Numbered from the stretch's first letter, positions 54,448 through 64,000 are shown. The stretch: DNA of 64,000 nucleotides from JAOXRU01 sp965247735 (GCA_965247735.1 CBDFHN010000002.1:1736001-1800000), one strand, 5' to 3'. The notes: generated from the sequence alone by a model not told the origin. Made by a program: numbers and translations.

Positions 54448-55227
54448 ATGGCTACATCAAAGATTTCTGCTTTAGTATTATGCTTTTTACTAATTTTTGG
54501 ATGCTCAAAAGACAGTAGTGATGATAATTCTGAAGACATCATTGACAAAACTGCAAACCTAAAATCAGTAGGAGTATCCGCTAAAGATATTTTATCTGAT
54601 GAGAAATACACCGATATTATCTTTGATATTGTTGCTATTAGAGGTTTTCGTCCTACTCAAGAAGCAATGGATGAGTTTACAAACTTTATCACTTCTAGAA
54701 CTTTCAAACAAAATATAACTTATAAATATACCGAAATAGCATCTTCAAACAAAGAGAACTACACACTAGATGATGTGGTTCAAATAGAAAAAGAGCAACG
54801 TACATTATACAATACAAAAGACCAAGTCGCTATTTTTATCTTTTTCCCAGATGCGCCTTCAGATGAAGATAGTGGTGATAGTTTTACGCTTGGTGCTGCG
54901 TTTAGAAATACTTCTTTGGTAATCTATGAGTCTACTATAAGAAAACTAAGCGCAACAAGTTCCACAATAACAGATGCCATGATAGAATCCTCTACATTAC
55001 AACATGAGTTAGGACACATTTTAGGATTAGTTAACCTTGGTACTCCAATGGTAAATGATCATGAAGACACGGAAAATAAAAATCATTGCAATATAGACCA
55101 GTGTCTAATGGAAGCTACCATAGAATTTTCAGCAAAACGATTAATGACTAAATTAGCTAAAACTGGACAAACACCAGACCTAGATGCCAATTGCCTTGCC
55201 GATTTGCGAGCTAATGGTGGAAGGTAA
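54448..55227 (+). CDS. lipoprotein with zinc metalloprotease motif
   Basis: 259 residues. Lipobox LIFGC (C19), then a Ser/Asp-rich linker. HELGH at 186-190 within QHELGHILGLVN is a zincin HExxH; the typical third metzincin His is replaced by Asn, so the third ligand must be elsewhere (for example H of NDHED). Resembles predicted membrane metalloproteases of flavobacteria. Probably surface-located; substrate unknown. Confidence 0.75.
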   Translation: MATSKISALVLCFLLIFGCSKDSSDDNSEDIIDKTANLKSVGVSAKDILSDEKYTDIIFDIVAIRGFRPTQEAMDEFTNFITSRTFKQNITYKYTEIASSNKENYTLDDVVQIEKEQRTLYNTKDQVAIFIFFPDAPSDEDSGDSFTLGAAFRNTSLVIYESTIRKLSATSSTITDAMIESSTLQHELGHILGLVNLGTPMVNDHEDTENKNHCNIDQCLMEATIEFSAKRLMTKLAKTGQTPDLDANCLADLRANGGR

Positions 55228-55330
55228 TACTACCTTTTTATTATTTTTTATTGATTATTGGTGACTTTGTGTTGGATAATTATTGATAATCTACAACTCA
55301 ACATTAAAAACTACAAATTAAGAATTCAGC

Positions 55331-55963
55331 TTAAGGAATATTCAAATACTTATGTGTCTGTAAAGACACCATCCATTTTGGATTTTCCATTACGTAGTCT
55401 ACAATAAGTGGAATCATTTTTTCGCGCTTGCTCCATTCTGGTTGTAGGTACAAGATACATTCTTTACCAACTTTTGCTGCTTGCTCTTCTGCAAACTTAA
55501 AATCGCTTTTATTAAAAACAATTACTTTTAACTCATCTGCATTTTCATGAACTTCTGCTGTTGGTAGCTTGAACTTTTTTGGTGATAAGCAAATCCAATC
55601 CCAATCACCAGAAAGTGCATAAGCTCCTGAAGTTTCTATATGTGTTTTTAGTCCCCTATCTTTTAATGCCGTCGTTAACGGATCCATATTCCAGGTTAAT
55701 GGCTCTCCACCAGTAACAACAATGGTATCTGAATATTTTTCTGCATTATCTGCAATAATATTAATTGCTGTAGGTGGATGTGTTTCTGCATTCCAACTTT
55801 CTTTAACATCGCACCAATGGCAACCAACATCACAACCACCAACTCTAATAAAGTAAGCCGCTTTCCCCTTATAAAATCCCTCTCCTTGTATGGTATAGAA
55901 CTCCTCCATTAAAGGAAGCATTTCTCCTTTTGCCACCAAACCTGATACTTCAGTTTTATTCAT
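55331..55963 (-). CDS. queE: 7-carboxy-7-deazaguanine synthase (radical SAM)
   Basis: 210 residues. Radical-SAM Cys motif is C44-x3-C48-x2-C51 (GGCDVGCHWCDVK), then TGGEP at 84-88. Begins EEFYTIQGEGFYKGKAAYFIR, the QueE hallmark with Glu binding. Converts 6-carboxytetrahydropterin to CDG on the way to queuosine. A TATATTTG box is 4 nt upstream of the ATG, so the mRNA may be leaderless. Stands alone; no other que gene is visible. Confidence 0.93.
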   Translation of the reverse strand: MNKTEVSGLVAKGEMLPLMEEFYTIQGEGFYKGKAAYFIRVGGCDVGCHWCDVKESWNAETHPPTAINIIADNAEKYSDTIVVTGGEPLTWNMDPLTTALKDRGLKTHIETSGAYALSGDWDWICLSPKKFKLPTAEVHENADELKVIVFNKSDFKFAEEQAAKVGKECILYLQPEWSKREKMIPLIVDYVMENPKWMVSLQTHKYLNIP

Positions 55964-55967
55964 GCCG

Positions 55968-55975
55968 CAAATATA
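55968..55975 (-). promoter_or_regulatory. -7 promoter box for queE
   Basis: TATATTTG on the minus strand, then GCGG and the ATG of queE, so transcription would begin next to the start codon. Confidence 0.5.
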
Positions 55976-56187
55976 CCTTATTTTTCACTGTGGATACATT
56001 ACAATTTCATCTAATAATGTAGCTTGTTTCCTTAGAAAGGAAACATTATTTCTACGCTCTAAACCTTTTAATATTTTAAGCTATTTGACAATGCACTTAT
56101 TTTTTTCCTCTTAGGTGTAATCATTTATTTCTTTGCATAAAAAAGCATAATTACAAAACTATATGTGTTGTTAACTCAAGTATTAAT

Positions 56188-58131
56188 CTAAGCAAACTCT
56201 TCAGTTTTCACATCCATTAACTTGTCATAGTAAAGCTTAATTGTAACTAAGGTTCCTTTGGAACTCGACTCTAAATTATAACTCGTTTCTAGCAGCGCCA
56301 ACCGCGATTTAATATTATTAATACCAAGCCCTGTTTTTATTTTTTCAACATTAAAACCAATACCATTATCTTCAACTTGAAGGATCAAATAGGTATCATG
56401 ATAATTAATTTGCAATAAAACTTCACTTGCTTTTGAATGCTTAACTATATTGGTAAGTAGTTCTTGAACAACCCTATAAAGTATAATATTATTAGGTCTT
56501 TTAAGCTTTTTTATTTTTCCATATTCTAAAAAATTTATTCTCAATTTTCTTCCCACTGAAAGAGAATCACAATAATTTCTAATTACTGCCGAAAAATTCT
56601 CTGATAAAAACATTGGGGGAGCAAGATTTCTCGAAATGCTACGTACTTCTTCAATAGTATCATCTACAGTTGTAAGTAATTTTTGAAGATTTTTTTCCGA
56701 ATGCAAATCCTCTTCGTATATTTTGGCGATTTGAAACTTAAAAGCCGTAAGATCACCATTAATTCCGTCATGCAAATCCTCGGCAATTCGGTTACGTTCC
56801 TTTTCTTCCCCTTCCATAACTGCTAACAATCGGCTTAGTTTTATTTTTTGCCGCAATTCTTTAATCTCTTTTTCTTTTACTTTTTGCAATTGTTTGTAGA
56901 CAGCAATTATAAAAATAAGTCCAGCTAACAATATGGAAATTACAATAACAAATCTGTTATTTTGCTTATTCTTTTTTAGCAACTGATTTTCTTTCTTTTG
57001 CAATTGCAACGCATTTTGCGCTATAATCTTATCTTTTTTCTCGGCCTCATAAACCTCCGCAAGGTTAGATATAATCCTCACGTTTTCTTCACTAGTTAAA
57101 CTATCATTTAACCTGATATACCTATCCGCATAATAACTAGCATCATCACTATTATTGCTTTTCTCACTCAATCTCATAAGGCTTAAATAGGTTTTTGCCT
57201 CAATCTCTTTATCTGTAGTCTTTTTTAATAAATCCAGACTTTCAATATAATACTTTTTTGACCTATCATAATTTCCCCTTGCTGCATAAATATCCCCTAA
57301 TACTTGTAAAATTCTTGGCTTAATCGTAACAAATGTATTATCCGCAGTAAGCTTGTAAGCCCGTAAAGCATAATCCTGTGCCATAGAAATATTACCTTCA
57401 TAAAGATAGTATTTCGATAAGTTTTCATATAACGAAGCCTGTGTAAATGGGCTATCAAATAGTTCAAAAAGTTTTTCCGCCTCTTTAAAAGATTTGTAAG
57501 CAACCTCCGTTTTATTAATCATGAGATATGTACGACCCAATTCAATCAAAATTTCTGCTTTGAGATCCATCCTTATTTTATCGTTCCATTGCTCCAATGC
57601 CATTACTAAATGTGTCAATGCTTTTTCATGCTGCTTAAAGATATTATGCACTTCACCCAAACCTAGATAATTAACAACAGTCAAATAATTACTTTTCATT
57701 AAATAATTAGAAGCCTCTAAATATATTTTCATCGTCTGATGATATTCTCCTAAAAAGTAATAAGACAACCCTATATTATGAAGGCTACGACCAATATTTG
57801 TACTATCCTTCATCGCTATTGCGACTAACTGCGCCTTTTTATAGTACGATATTGATTTAAGATGATCTCCTTTATAATATTCAAGAACTCCTAACTTAAG
57901 ACGTGAATGAAATTTTCCTGACAAATAATTAATTTTAACCGATAAACTATCGGCTTCATTAATTAATTCAAAGGCGCTATCCTGATCAGATTCCATTAAA
58001 AAATTGCTCACTTTCTCTAATACATTATTAATGTACGTGGAATCTCTTAGTTCTTCTTTTGAATTCTGCGCAACTAAGAGAACACTAGACAAAATGGCAA
58101 GTAGCATAAAAAAACACTTCTTTTTCATCAT
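56188..58131 (-). CDS. TPR-domain sensor histidine kinase (HisKA_3/NarX type), orphan
   Basis: 647 residues. Signal peptide at the N-terminus, then ~6 tetratricopeptide repeats (~30-350), a single transmembrane helix near 395-415 (NRFVIVISILLAGLIFIIAV), a coiled coil, the HisKA_3 dimerisation box with His ~454 (RNRIAEDLHDGINGDLTAFK), and an HATPase_c domain (VVQELLTNIVKHSKASEV, VEDNGIGFNVEKI). Phosphorelay to a LuxR-type regulator is expected, but none is encoded next door. Confidence 0.9.
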   Translation of the reverse strand: MMKKKCFFMLLAILSSVLLVAQNSKEELRDSTYINNVLEKVSNFLMESDQDSAFELINEADSLSVKINYLSGKFHSRLKLGVLEYYKGDHLKSISYYKKAQLVAIAMKDSTNIGRSLHNIGLSYYFLGEYHQTMKIYLEASNYLMKSNYLTVVNYLGLGEVHNIFKQHEKALTHLVMALEQWNDKIRMDLKAEILIELGRTYLMINKTEVAYKSFKEAEKLFELFDSPFTQASLYENLSKYYLYEGNISMAQDYALRAYKLTADNTFVTIKPRILQVLGDIYAARGNYDRSKKYYIESLDLLKKTTDKEIEAKTYLSLMRLSEKSNNSDDASYYADRYIRLNDSLTSEENVRIISNLAEVYEAEKKDKIIAQNALQLQKKENQLLKKNKQNNRFVIVISILLAGLIFIIAVYKQLQKVKEKEIKELRQKIKLSRLLAVMEGEEKERNRIAEDLHDGINGDLTAFKFQIAKIYEEDLHSEKNLQKLLTTVDDTIEEVRSISRNLAPPMFLSENFSAVIRNYCDSLSVGRKLRINFLEYGKIKKLKRPNNIILYRVVQELLTNIVKHSKASEVLLQINYHDTYLILQVEDNGIGFNVEKIKTGLGINNIKSRLALLETSYNLESSSKGTLVTIKLYYDKLMDVKTEEFA

Positions 58132-58494
58132 ATAAGCATCGTTAACTTTATTTTGAATGTCATAAAAGATATAATCACAAGCTTTATTTTTACGAAAGCC
58201 ATTTTTAAATCACCCAATAGTATAAGTAATCATTTCTAAAATAAGCAATTTGTAAGAAATATCAAAAAACAAATAACTGTGACCCAATCAATATCCTCAT
58301 AATTGATCTCCAAAAAGCATCAGAATAAAATTAAAAAAACATTACTATTTTGACTGCTTATAACTTCAAAATTTAGGCTTTTAATATGTGTTTCTAAAAA
58401 ATAAATCTGATCGCTATCTCACTTAAAACACTTGCCCAAAAAAAAATCACATTTATAAATGATTTTACCCTAATTTTATACAAAATTGGGATTA
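58132..58494. other. gene-free gap between divergent genes
   Basis: About 360 bp, AT-rich, should contain promoters of the histidine kinase and HerA-like genes. No clear TAnnTTTG box or RNA structure was found. Confidence 0.35.
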
Positions 58495-60012
58495 ATGAGT
58501 ACTACAGAAAAATTCTTTACACATATTAATGATGGGTATGTAACCAAAGGCGATTATATAACAATGGGAGCTGCAATGTTAGATGGCGAAGCGGTTACCG
58601 ATGCTTATGTAAAAATTCCGCTTAAAACACTTAACCGACATGGACTTATTGCGGGTGCTACTGGTACTGGAAAAACCAAAACATTGCAGGTAATTGCTGA
58701 AAATCTATCGGACAAAGGTATTCCTGTATTACTTATGGACCTAAAAGGTGACCTTAGTGGTATTGCTAAAGCTAGTCCTGGCCATCCAAAAATTGATGAA
58801 CGCCACCAGAAAATAGGGTTCCCGTTTGAGGCTAAAAATTTTCCTGTAGAAATTTTAAGTTTATCCGAACAAGACGGTGTACGACTTAGAGCTACCGTTA
58901 GTGAATTTGGTCCAGTATTACTTTCTCGTATTTTAGACCTTACTGTTACTCAGGAAGGTATTGTTGCGGTAATTTTTAAATATTGCGACGACAACAAACT
59001 GCCACTTTTAGACCTTAAAGATTTTAAAAAAGTATTGCACTATGCTACCGATGATGGCAAAGAAGAATTTAAAGAAGCTTATGGTAGAATTTCTAGTGCT
59101 TCTACAGGTAGTATTTTAAGAAAAATAGTAGAATTAGAGCAGCAAGGAGCTGAAAAGTTTTTTGGAGAAACTTCTTTTGATGTGGAAGACCTTACCCGTA
59201 TTGATGAAAATGGTAAAGGTTTTATCAATATCATACGCCTTACAGATATCCAAGACAAGCCAAAGTTGTTTTCAACTTTTATGATAAGTTTATTGGCAGA
59301 AATATACAGTACTTTTCCTGAACAGGGAGATAGTAGTAAACCCGAGCTTGTTTTATTTATTGATGAAGCACATTTGCTTTTTAAAGAGGCATCAAAAGCA
59401 TTAATAAGTCAGATTGAAAGCATAGTAAAACTAATTAGATCAAAAGGTATTGGGCTTTATTTTGTAACCCAAAACCCAACAGATATTCCAGATGAAGTAC
59501 TGGCTCAACTAGGACTAAAAGTACAGCATGCACTTAGAGCTTTTACTGCTAAAGATAGAAAAGCTATAAAACTTACTGCCGAAAATTATCCTGAGTCTGA
59601 ATTTTATGACACCAAAGAAATATTAACTTCTTTGGGGATTGGAGAAGCTTTAATTTCTGCTTTAGATGAAAAAGGAAGGCCAACTCCTTTGGCTGCTACC
59701 TTATTGAGAGCACCAATGAGCAGAATGGATGTTTTAGAAAAAAGGGAATTAAAAGAACTTATCGATACTTCTAAACTTGTTCCAAAATACAACAAAGATA
59801 TAGACAGAGAAAGTGCTTATGAACTGCTTAATAAAAAAATAGAAAAGGCAGAAGAACTTGAAGCCGAAGAAAAGGAAAAAGAAAAAAAGGAAAAATCAAA
59901 AAGTAGCAGTACAAGAAGACGAAGTACAGCTCAAAATCCAATTATAAAAGTGCTTACCAGTGCTACCTTTATTAGAGGTGTACTTGGTATCCTAAAAAAA
60001 GTAATGCGCTAA
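58495..60012 (+). CDS. HerA-like ATPase, DUF853 family
   Basis: 505 residues from ATG at 58495 (a TTG three codons earlier is less likely). Walker A GATGTGKT at 54-61; Walker B LVLFIDEAHLLF around 277-288; later YFVTQNPTDIP, an arginine-finger-like region, and a Glu/Lys-rich tail with SSSTRRRS. DUF853 (HerA/FtsK-like) P-loop NTPases of bacteria are of unclear cellular role; DNA translocation is suggested by homology only. Confidence 0.9.
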   Translation: MSTTEKFFTHINDGYVTKGDYITMGAAMLDGEAVTDAYVKIPLKTLNRHGLIAGATGTGKTKTLQVIAENLSDKGIPVLLMDLKGDLSGIAKASPGHPKIDERHQKIGFPFEAKNFPVEILSLSEQDGVRLRATVSEFGPVLLSRILDLTVTQEGIVAVIFKYCDDNKLPLLDLKDFKKVLHYATDDGKEEFKEAYGRISSASTGSILRKIVELEQQGAEKFFGETSFDVEDLTRIDENGKGFINIIRLTDIQDKPKLFSTFMISLLAEIYSTFPEQGDSSKPELVLFIDEAHLLFKEASKALISQIESIVKLIRSKGIGLYFVTQNPTDIPDEVLAQLGLKVQHALRAFTAKDRKAIKLTAENYPESEFYDTKEILTSLGIGEALISALDEKGRPTPLAATLLRAPMSRMDVLEKRELKELIDTSKLVPKYNKDIDRESAYELLNKKIEKAEELEAEEKEKEKKEKSKSSSTRRRSTAQNPIIKVLTSATFIRGVLGILKKVMR

Positions 60013-60050
60013 CAATCATAATTTAACACAAATAATAAAAAAATACCCTT

Positions 60051-60605
60051 TTGAAAAAAATCAGTATCACTATCGTAACAATCGCAATCTTAATTTGTAC
60101 GCAATGTCAAAAAAAAGAAAATCCATTTGCAATTACAACTACTAACGTTGGTCCTTTATTAAAAACATCATATGTCAAAGACATCGATTCTATTTTTAAA
60201 AATGATTCTATAGTTAGGCTGTTTTTAAAAGCTAATGTGAGTTACACTAGTAACGAAAGAATTTCTATCTATGAAAAAGGCGGGAATCTATTAATGACCA
60301 TTACTCCAAACAAAGACAGTATTGCTGGCGTTGAAAATATTGAGGTTTTTGATCAAAGATATACAACAACAGAAGGCATTACCCTTAAGAGTACTTTTAA
60401 AGATATTAATACTAAGTATACAGTGGTTAAAGTTTTAAACTCTATAAACAACCTCCTTATTTTTGTAAAAGAAGCTGATGTGTATTTTACCATTGATAAA
60501 AAGGAACTTCCAGAAGAGTTGAGATACAAAATGGGAACTATTGATGCCGTACAAATTCCTGATGCTGCAAAAATAAAATACCTAATGGTAGGATGGGAAA
60601 AGTAA
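60051..60605 (+). CDS. lipoprotein of unknown function
   Basis: 184 residues starting with TTG (60051-60053), needed to keep a lipoprotein signal (ISITIVTIAILICTQC). The mature part has beta-strand character (SNERISIYEKGGNLLMTI, VEDINTKYT-like segments) and no recognised domain. 13-nt overlap with the downstream SGNH gene suggests one transcript with it and the HerA-like gene. Confidence 0.65.
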   Translation: MKKISITIVTIAILICTQCQKKENPFAITTTNVGPLLKTSYVKDIDSIFKNDSIVRLFLKANVSYTSNERISIYEKGGNLLMTITPNKDSIAGVENIEVFDQRYTTTEGITLKSTFKDINTKYTVVKVLNSINNLLIFVKEADVYFTIDKKELPEELRYKMGTIDAVQIPDAAKIKYLMVGWEK

Positions 60606-61375
60606 TAACTCAGTTAATTCTTCTTAAAAATCTTAGTATTTTACTACTATCATTCTGTTTTCTTATTGGATGTAATTGTAACTCAACATCAGAACCAACT
60701 GATAAAATTGAAAACGTAGCAATAGAGCAAGAATATCAAAGATGGAGTAGCATTAGGGACGATTGGCCAAATTTTAAACGCTATCGTACTAGAAATTCGC
60801 AACTAGCGGCTCCACTTCCCAAAGAAAACAGAGTTGTTTTTATGGGAAACTCTATCACTGATGCTTGGAGCAATATTGTGCCCAGTTTTTTTAAAGGAAA
60901 ACCATATATCAATAGTGGAATTAGTGGACAGACTACCCCACAGATGTTAGTTCGTTTTACAGCAGATGTTATTGATTTACAACCAAAAGTAGTGGTTTTA
61001 CTTTGTGGGACTAACGATATTGCTGGTAATACTGGTATCGCAACTCAAAAAATGATTACCGATAATATTGCGGCTATGGCAATGTTAGCAAATGCTAATG
61101 GAATAAAAGTAGTCTTATCCTCTATTCTACCTGTCTATGATTATCCTTGGAAAAAAGGAATACAACCTGCAGAAAAGATAATAGCCATTAACAAATGGAT
61201 GGTATCCTATGCCTCAAAAAACAATTTTACATTCCTTGATTATTTTTCAGCTCTTGCAAATGAACGCAATGGTATGAAAAGCAGTTATTCTAAAGACGGT
61301 GTGCATCCTAACCTTGCCGGCTATATCATAATGGGTGAATTGGCGGAAAAAGCAATTGATAAAGCTCTAAATTAA
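60593..61375 (+). CDS. SGNH/GDSL-family hydrolase lipoprotein
   Basis: 260 residues. Lipobox LIGC (C27). Block I FMGNSITDAW (Ser87), block II Gly in NSGISGQTT (~109-115), block III GTND (Asn141), block V DGVHPN (Asp235, His238): a complete SGNH tetrad. Family members are esterases for acetylated sugars, lipids or peptidoglycan. Overlaps the previous lipoprotein gene by 13 nt; substrate unknown. Confidence 0.9.
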   Translation: MGKVITQLILLKNLSILLLSFCFLIGCNCNSTSEPTDKIENVAIEQEYQRWSSIRDDWPNFKRYRTRNSQLAAPLPKENRVVFMGNSITDAWSNIVPSFFKGKPYINSGISGQTTPQMLVRFTADVIDLQPKVVVLLCGTNDIAGNTGIATQKMITDNIAAMAMLANANGIKVVLSSILPVYDYPWKKGIQPAEKIIAINKWMVSYASKNNFTFLDYFSALANERNGMKSSYSKDGVHPNLAGYIIMGELAEKAIDKALN

Positions 61376-61379
61376 CACG

Positions 61380-62702
61380 ATGACATACTTAAAAAAACTA
61401 TTCCCTTTTTTCTTTACCATGCTCTTGTTCAGCTGTGTAAACCCAAAAACAGATGAAGAATTATTAGCTATAGACAAGGAAGAACTTGTGGAAAGTTTGG
61501 ATTCTGATAAAGTTTTTATGTACAAGTTTATAAAAGTAGCAATTAGATCCTCTCAAACTTCAGAAAAAGAGTTTCCTGGATCTGCTGACATGTATAAAAA
61601 GGTAAATAGAATTGGCAAAAAAATAGACAAAGCAAAAACAGAAAACAAAAACCTATCGGTACTAGAATACATTTCTATATATAAAGACTATAGGGACATT
61701 AAAGATTTTATCATTAAAACTGATGAGGACGTTTTTCCAACATTAATAGAAACTTTTTTTAATGCTCATAAAAAATCACCCAACAAACAGCAAGTTTCTT
61801 TGGCTGGAGTAGATAAAATTAAGGCTCAAAATATAGAACATGCCATACTAAGTGTTATTGTAATACTTAGCAAAGATTTAGGCAAAGAAATTTCCTTATA
61901 CGAAGCTTCAAAAACATATCCAGATCAGCTTCCTGATGGAGAACTAAAAGCGTTATTATTATACTGTAGAGGTTTCTTGTTTTTCGAAAAAGGTCTTTTA
62001 TATTTATCAGAAGATCAAGTTAGCAGAAACATAACCTGGCTAAATAACAATGAACAAGCAAAACTTCCGCTTACTAGGGCTTTTTTCCAATGGGGCAACC
62101 TTAATAACCAGCAAACACATACTGGTTTTCATGCCATGAATCATCTTTTTAGAGGATTAAATCGTCTAAAAATGGAAAGAGAAATTGACGAAAAACGTGC
62201 CATAGAAGATTTAACCGTTTTCCTTGATGACAGCAAAAAACTGGGTCTAGCCAATGAAATTACTACTGCTATTGAAACCTATGTTCATTTAAAAAATGAA
62301 GACAGTGAAAAAGCTATAGCTTCTTTAAAAGAATTACGTACTAGTAAATTATTAGGTGACATGGACAGAGAGTCTATAGACAAGTCTATTGCCTATTTAG
62401 AAGATAGAGAGCCAGGAAAAGCACTGAATGGCCCTTTCGATAAGATCTTTCTAGGCAAAATTGCATCAAAATATATGATTGCTATTTTGTCTAAAATTGA
62501 CTGGGAAAAAGTAATGAAAGATAATAATGTTCCTTACACAAAAGAACTATTTGATTCTATAGAAGCCTATAATGAATTTGTAAAAAATCTAAGCAAGCTT
62601 TCTACAGCTGAAGGACTTAAAGATGCTGGTAAGAAACTTCAAAATCAGGGTGAAGATCTTTGGGATAAAACCAAAGGACTCTTGGACGAAGAAAAGGAAT
62701 AA
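61380..62702 (+). CDS. lipoprotein of unknown function, helical
   Basis: 440 residues. Lipobox LLFSC (C19). Rich in Lys/Glu alpha helices with repeat-like character; ends GEDLWDKTKGLLDEEKE. No domain was recognised. It starts 4 nt after the SGNH gene, so is probably in the same operon. A strong bidirectional terminator follows at 62,729. Confidence 0.65.
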   Translation: MTYLKKLFPFFFTMLLFSCVNPKTDEELLAIDKEELVESLDSDKVFMYKFIKVAIRSSQTSEKEFPGSADMYKKVNRIGKKIDKAKTENKNLSVLEYISIYKDYRDIKDFIIKTDEDVFPTLIETFFNAHKKSPNKQQVSLAGVDKIKAQNIEHAILSVIVILSKDLGKEISLYEASKTYPDQLPDGELKALLLYCRGFLFFEKGLLYLSEDQVSRNITWLNNNEQAKLPLTRAFFQWGNLNNQQTHTGFHAMNHLFRGLNRLKMEREIDEKRAIEDLTVFLDDSKKLGLANEITTAIETYVHLKNEDSEKAIASLKELRTSKLLGDMDRESIDKSIAYLEDREPGKALNGPFDKIFLGKIASKYMIAILSKIDWEKVMKDNNVPYTKELFDSIEAYNEFVKNLSKLSTAEGLKDAGKKLQNQGEDLWDKTKGLLDEEKE

Positions 62703-62728
62703 CTTAGTAAGACAGCAATAATTAAAAA

Positions 62729-62771
62729 AGCTTAAACAAAAAGTATTTACTACTTTCTGTTTAAGCTTTTT
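62729..62771. terminator. bidirectional terminator
   Basis: AGCTTAAACA (62729-62738) pairs with TGTTTAAGCT (62758-62767); flanked by A6 and TTTT. Serves the plus-strand lipoprotein operon and perhaps the minus gene at 62,824. Confidence 0.75.
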
Positions 62772-62823
62772 ACTTTTTTAGCTATCAGCAGCCTATCTAT
62801 ATAAAACTGAATTTATTGATAAA

Positions 62824-63852
62824 TTATGTAAACGGATAAAAAACAAGTGGTTGCCCTGCTGTTCTATTCTGAACCCTCATTAGAAAACCATCGGCTTTAG
62901 GTAAATTCTTAAAAACATCAGATGTTACGATTACTTCTGACGCCAAACAGGAAATTTCTGCAATTTTACAAGAAATACTGTATCTAACACTCGTAAGATG
63001 TTCTGCATCTAAATCACCTGGACGCTCATTTAAAAACCATTTTGAAAAATCGAAAGTACCGGGCCATCTTAACACTGTTTTTCCTAAAACACCTCCAAAA
63101 GCAGCTTCTCTATCAAAATTAGAAGACCATGCAATAACTATTCTATTTAGTGGCTCCTTATTCTCTTTAGACAACCAAAATATCACTTCCTCAAAAGTAC
63201 TTATCAACTCATCTGCACATTTCTGCACGTCTAATGTTTTTAAATTATCCATAAATCGACGTTCTACAGTGTCGGGATCTGTATGGCAACTGGCTTTATA
63301 ATTAAGTCTTTTTAATCTTACATTACCATAATCAATTTCGTATCGTTCTCCTTCAAAAACATACAACTCGTCACTTTCCCAACCACTATGGGCTCCAACT
63401 TTAAATGTTATTTTTTCTGCACGAGGCAAGGCCAAAAAGGCTTCAGTTTTACAGGCTTCTGGCAATACTTCTACATAACAAAGTGCTAAAAACTGAGCAA
63501 CTAAACTCTGCCTTCCTTCAAATGCATAATCATCTTCATCTACACTTACCAATCCCCAATCGTATAAATTTGGACCTACTCCTGTACTAACTATACAAGA
63601 CCCTGTTTCACTATACAACGAAGAATATACATAACCATAGCTATCTATTCCGATTTCAATTTTAGAAATGGGTTCCAAAACAGGTTCTCCTGTAAGCACT
63701 GGATTCATCCAATCTCGAAAATAGGACGGAAACTCTTCCTTAAGCCTTGAAACAAAATTAGAGACTACTAGTTCTGGCCTTTCTTTTTCGTACTCTTCTT
63801 TGTATTCTTCTAATGATTCCCTAAATGCACTTTGGATCTGTATCTTATTCAT
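62824..63852 (-). CDS. cytosolic protein of unknown function
   Basis: 342 residues, not recognised. No signal peptide; many acidic and aromatic residues, globular. Notable blocks include IEIGIDSYGYVYSSLYSETG, WESDELYVFEGERYEID and a C-terminal MRVQNRTAGQPLVFYPFT. It is a monocistronic unit between two terminators. Its role cannot be inferred from the context. Confidence 0.6.
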   Translation of the reverse strand: MNKIQIQSAFRESLEEYKEEYEKERPELVVSNFVSRLKEEFPSYFRDWMNPVLTGEPVLEPISKIEIGIDSYGYVYSSLYSETGSCIVSTGVGPNLYDWGLVSVDEDDYAFEGRQSLVAQFLALCYVEVLPEACKTEAFLALPRAEKITFKVGAHSGWESDELYVFEGERYEIDYGNVRLKRLNYKASCHTDPDTVERRFMDNLKTLDVQKCADELISTFEEVIFWLSKENKEPLNRIVIAWSSNFDREAAFGGVLGKTVLRWPGTFDFSKWFLNERPGDLDAEHLTSVRYSISCKIAEISCLASEVIVTSDVFKNLPKADGFLMRVQNRTAGQPLVFYPFT

Positions 63853-63944
63853 TTAATTTACTTCTATTAAAATTGGTTTTACAAAATTATGTAAATCACA
63901 CAGTATTGGTTACCCCCTTTTTCCGTGAAATTAATAACAAAAAA

Positions 63945-63980
63945 ACCGACTTATAATTGCATATAAATCGGTCTTTTTTA
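63945..63980. terminator. terminator-like hairpin near window end
   Basis: ACCGA (63945-63949) pairs with TCGGT (63968-63972), with A5 before and TCTTTTTT after. Probably ends transcription of a gene beyond the window or acts bidirectionally. Confidence 0.55.
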
Positions 63981-64000
63981 TAAATAATAATATTATTGCT

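Overview
The window looks like the chromosome of a member of the Bacteroidota, most likely a (marine) Flavobacteriaceae species. The evidence is low GC, type IX secretion (T9SS) type-B sorting domains, PorP/SprF proteins, many lipobox lipoproteins, SusG-free sugar-oxidation genes with DUF1080 proteins, and Bacteroidota-type promoter boxes (TAnnTTTG). No rRNA, tRNA or CRISPR array was recognised.

Layout. 1-2,106: partial IS110-type transposase and a complete IS3-family element. 2,517-7,388: a minus-strand operon (module A) with a signal-peptide surface protein, a type-B CTD protein, PorP/SprF, an OmpA/PD40 protein and two small unknown genes; a second copy of the IS3 element (7,846-9,102) lies on its other side. 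9,100-11,260: a gene-free array of three ~630-bp units, each with a TAnnTTTG box and a covarying hairpin terminator, read here as a triplicated ~130-nt non-coding RNA. 11,280-13,160: nested IS debris, with an intact IS982-type element inside a broken ISAs1-type transposase. 13,721-24,311: a carbohydrate-oxidation locus (two DUF1080 proteins, two TIM-barrel isomerases, a Gfo/Idh/MocA oxidoreductase, an MFS carrier, an AraC regulator, a GMC oxidoreductase with its small subunit, and an azurin) that fits 3-keto-sugar chemistry. 24,474-29,588: an S24/XRE repressor divergent from a dnaE-dinB mutagenesis cassette. 29,841-36,495: a heavy-metal efflux operon (DUF6660-like small protein, CzcA-TolC fusion, CzcB adaptor, Fur regulator) with palindromic repeats between its cistrons. 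37,046-46,814: an AraC regulator and module B, a larger paralogue of module A with 84-bp and 300-bp internal repeats. 46,815-48,173: gene-free, with a 21/42-bp minisatellite. 48,174-63,852: housekeeping and envelope genes (aldose epimerase, M20 peptidase, FtsX-type permease, NamZ-like DUF1343, YkgJ, methyltransferase, metalloprotease, QueE, TPR histidine kinase, HerA-like ATPase, lipoproteins).

How the genes work together. Modules A and B have the same gene order and homologous parts: a secreted protein whose mature part opens with a QVGIGT/QLGIGT head, a type-B CTD partner, a PorP/SprF outer-membrane protein and an OmpA-type peptidoglycan anchor. This suggests two versions of one surface-display apparatus. 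In the sugar locus, the GMC enzyme would oxidise a sugar in the periplasm, passing electrons perhaps to azurin, and the DUF1080, isomerase and Gfo/Idh proteins would process the keto product. The efflux operon and the mutagenesis cassette are self-contained, each with its own regulator.

The most unusual items are the triplicated RNA locus, the paired surface modules with expanding repeats and a phage-tail-like tip, and a dispersed ~90-bp repeat whose end supplies the start codon of two sugar-locus genes.
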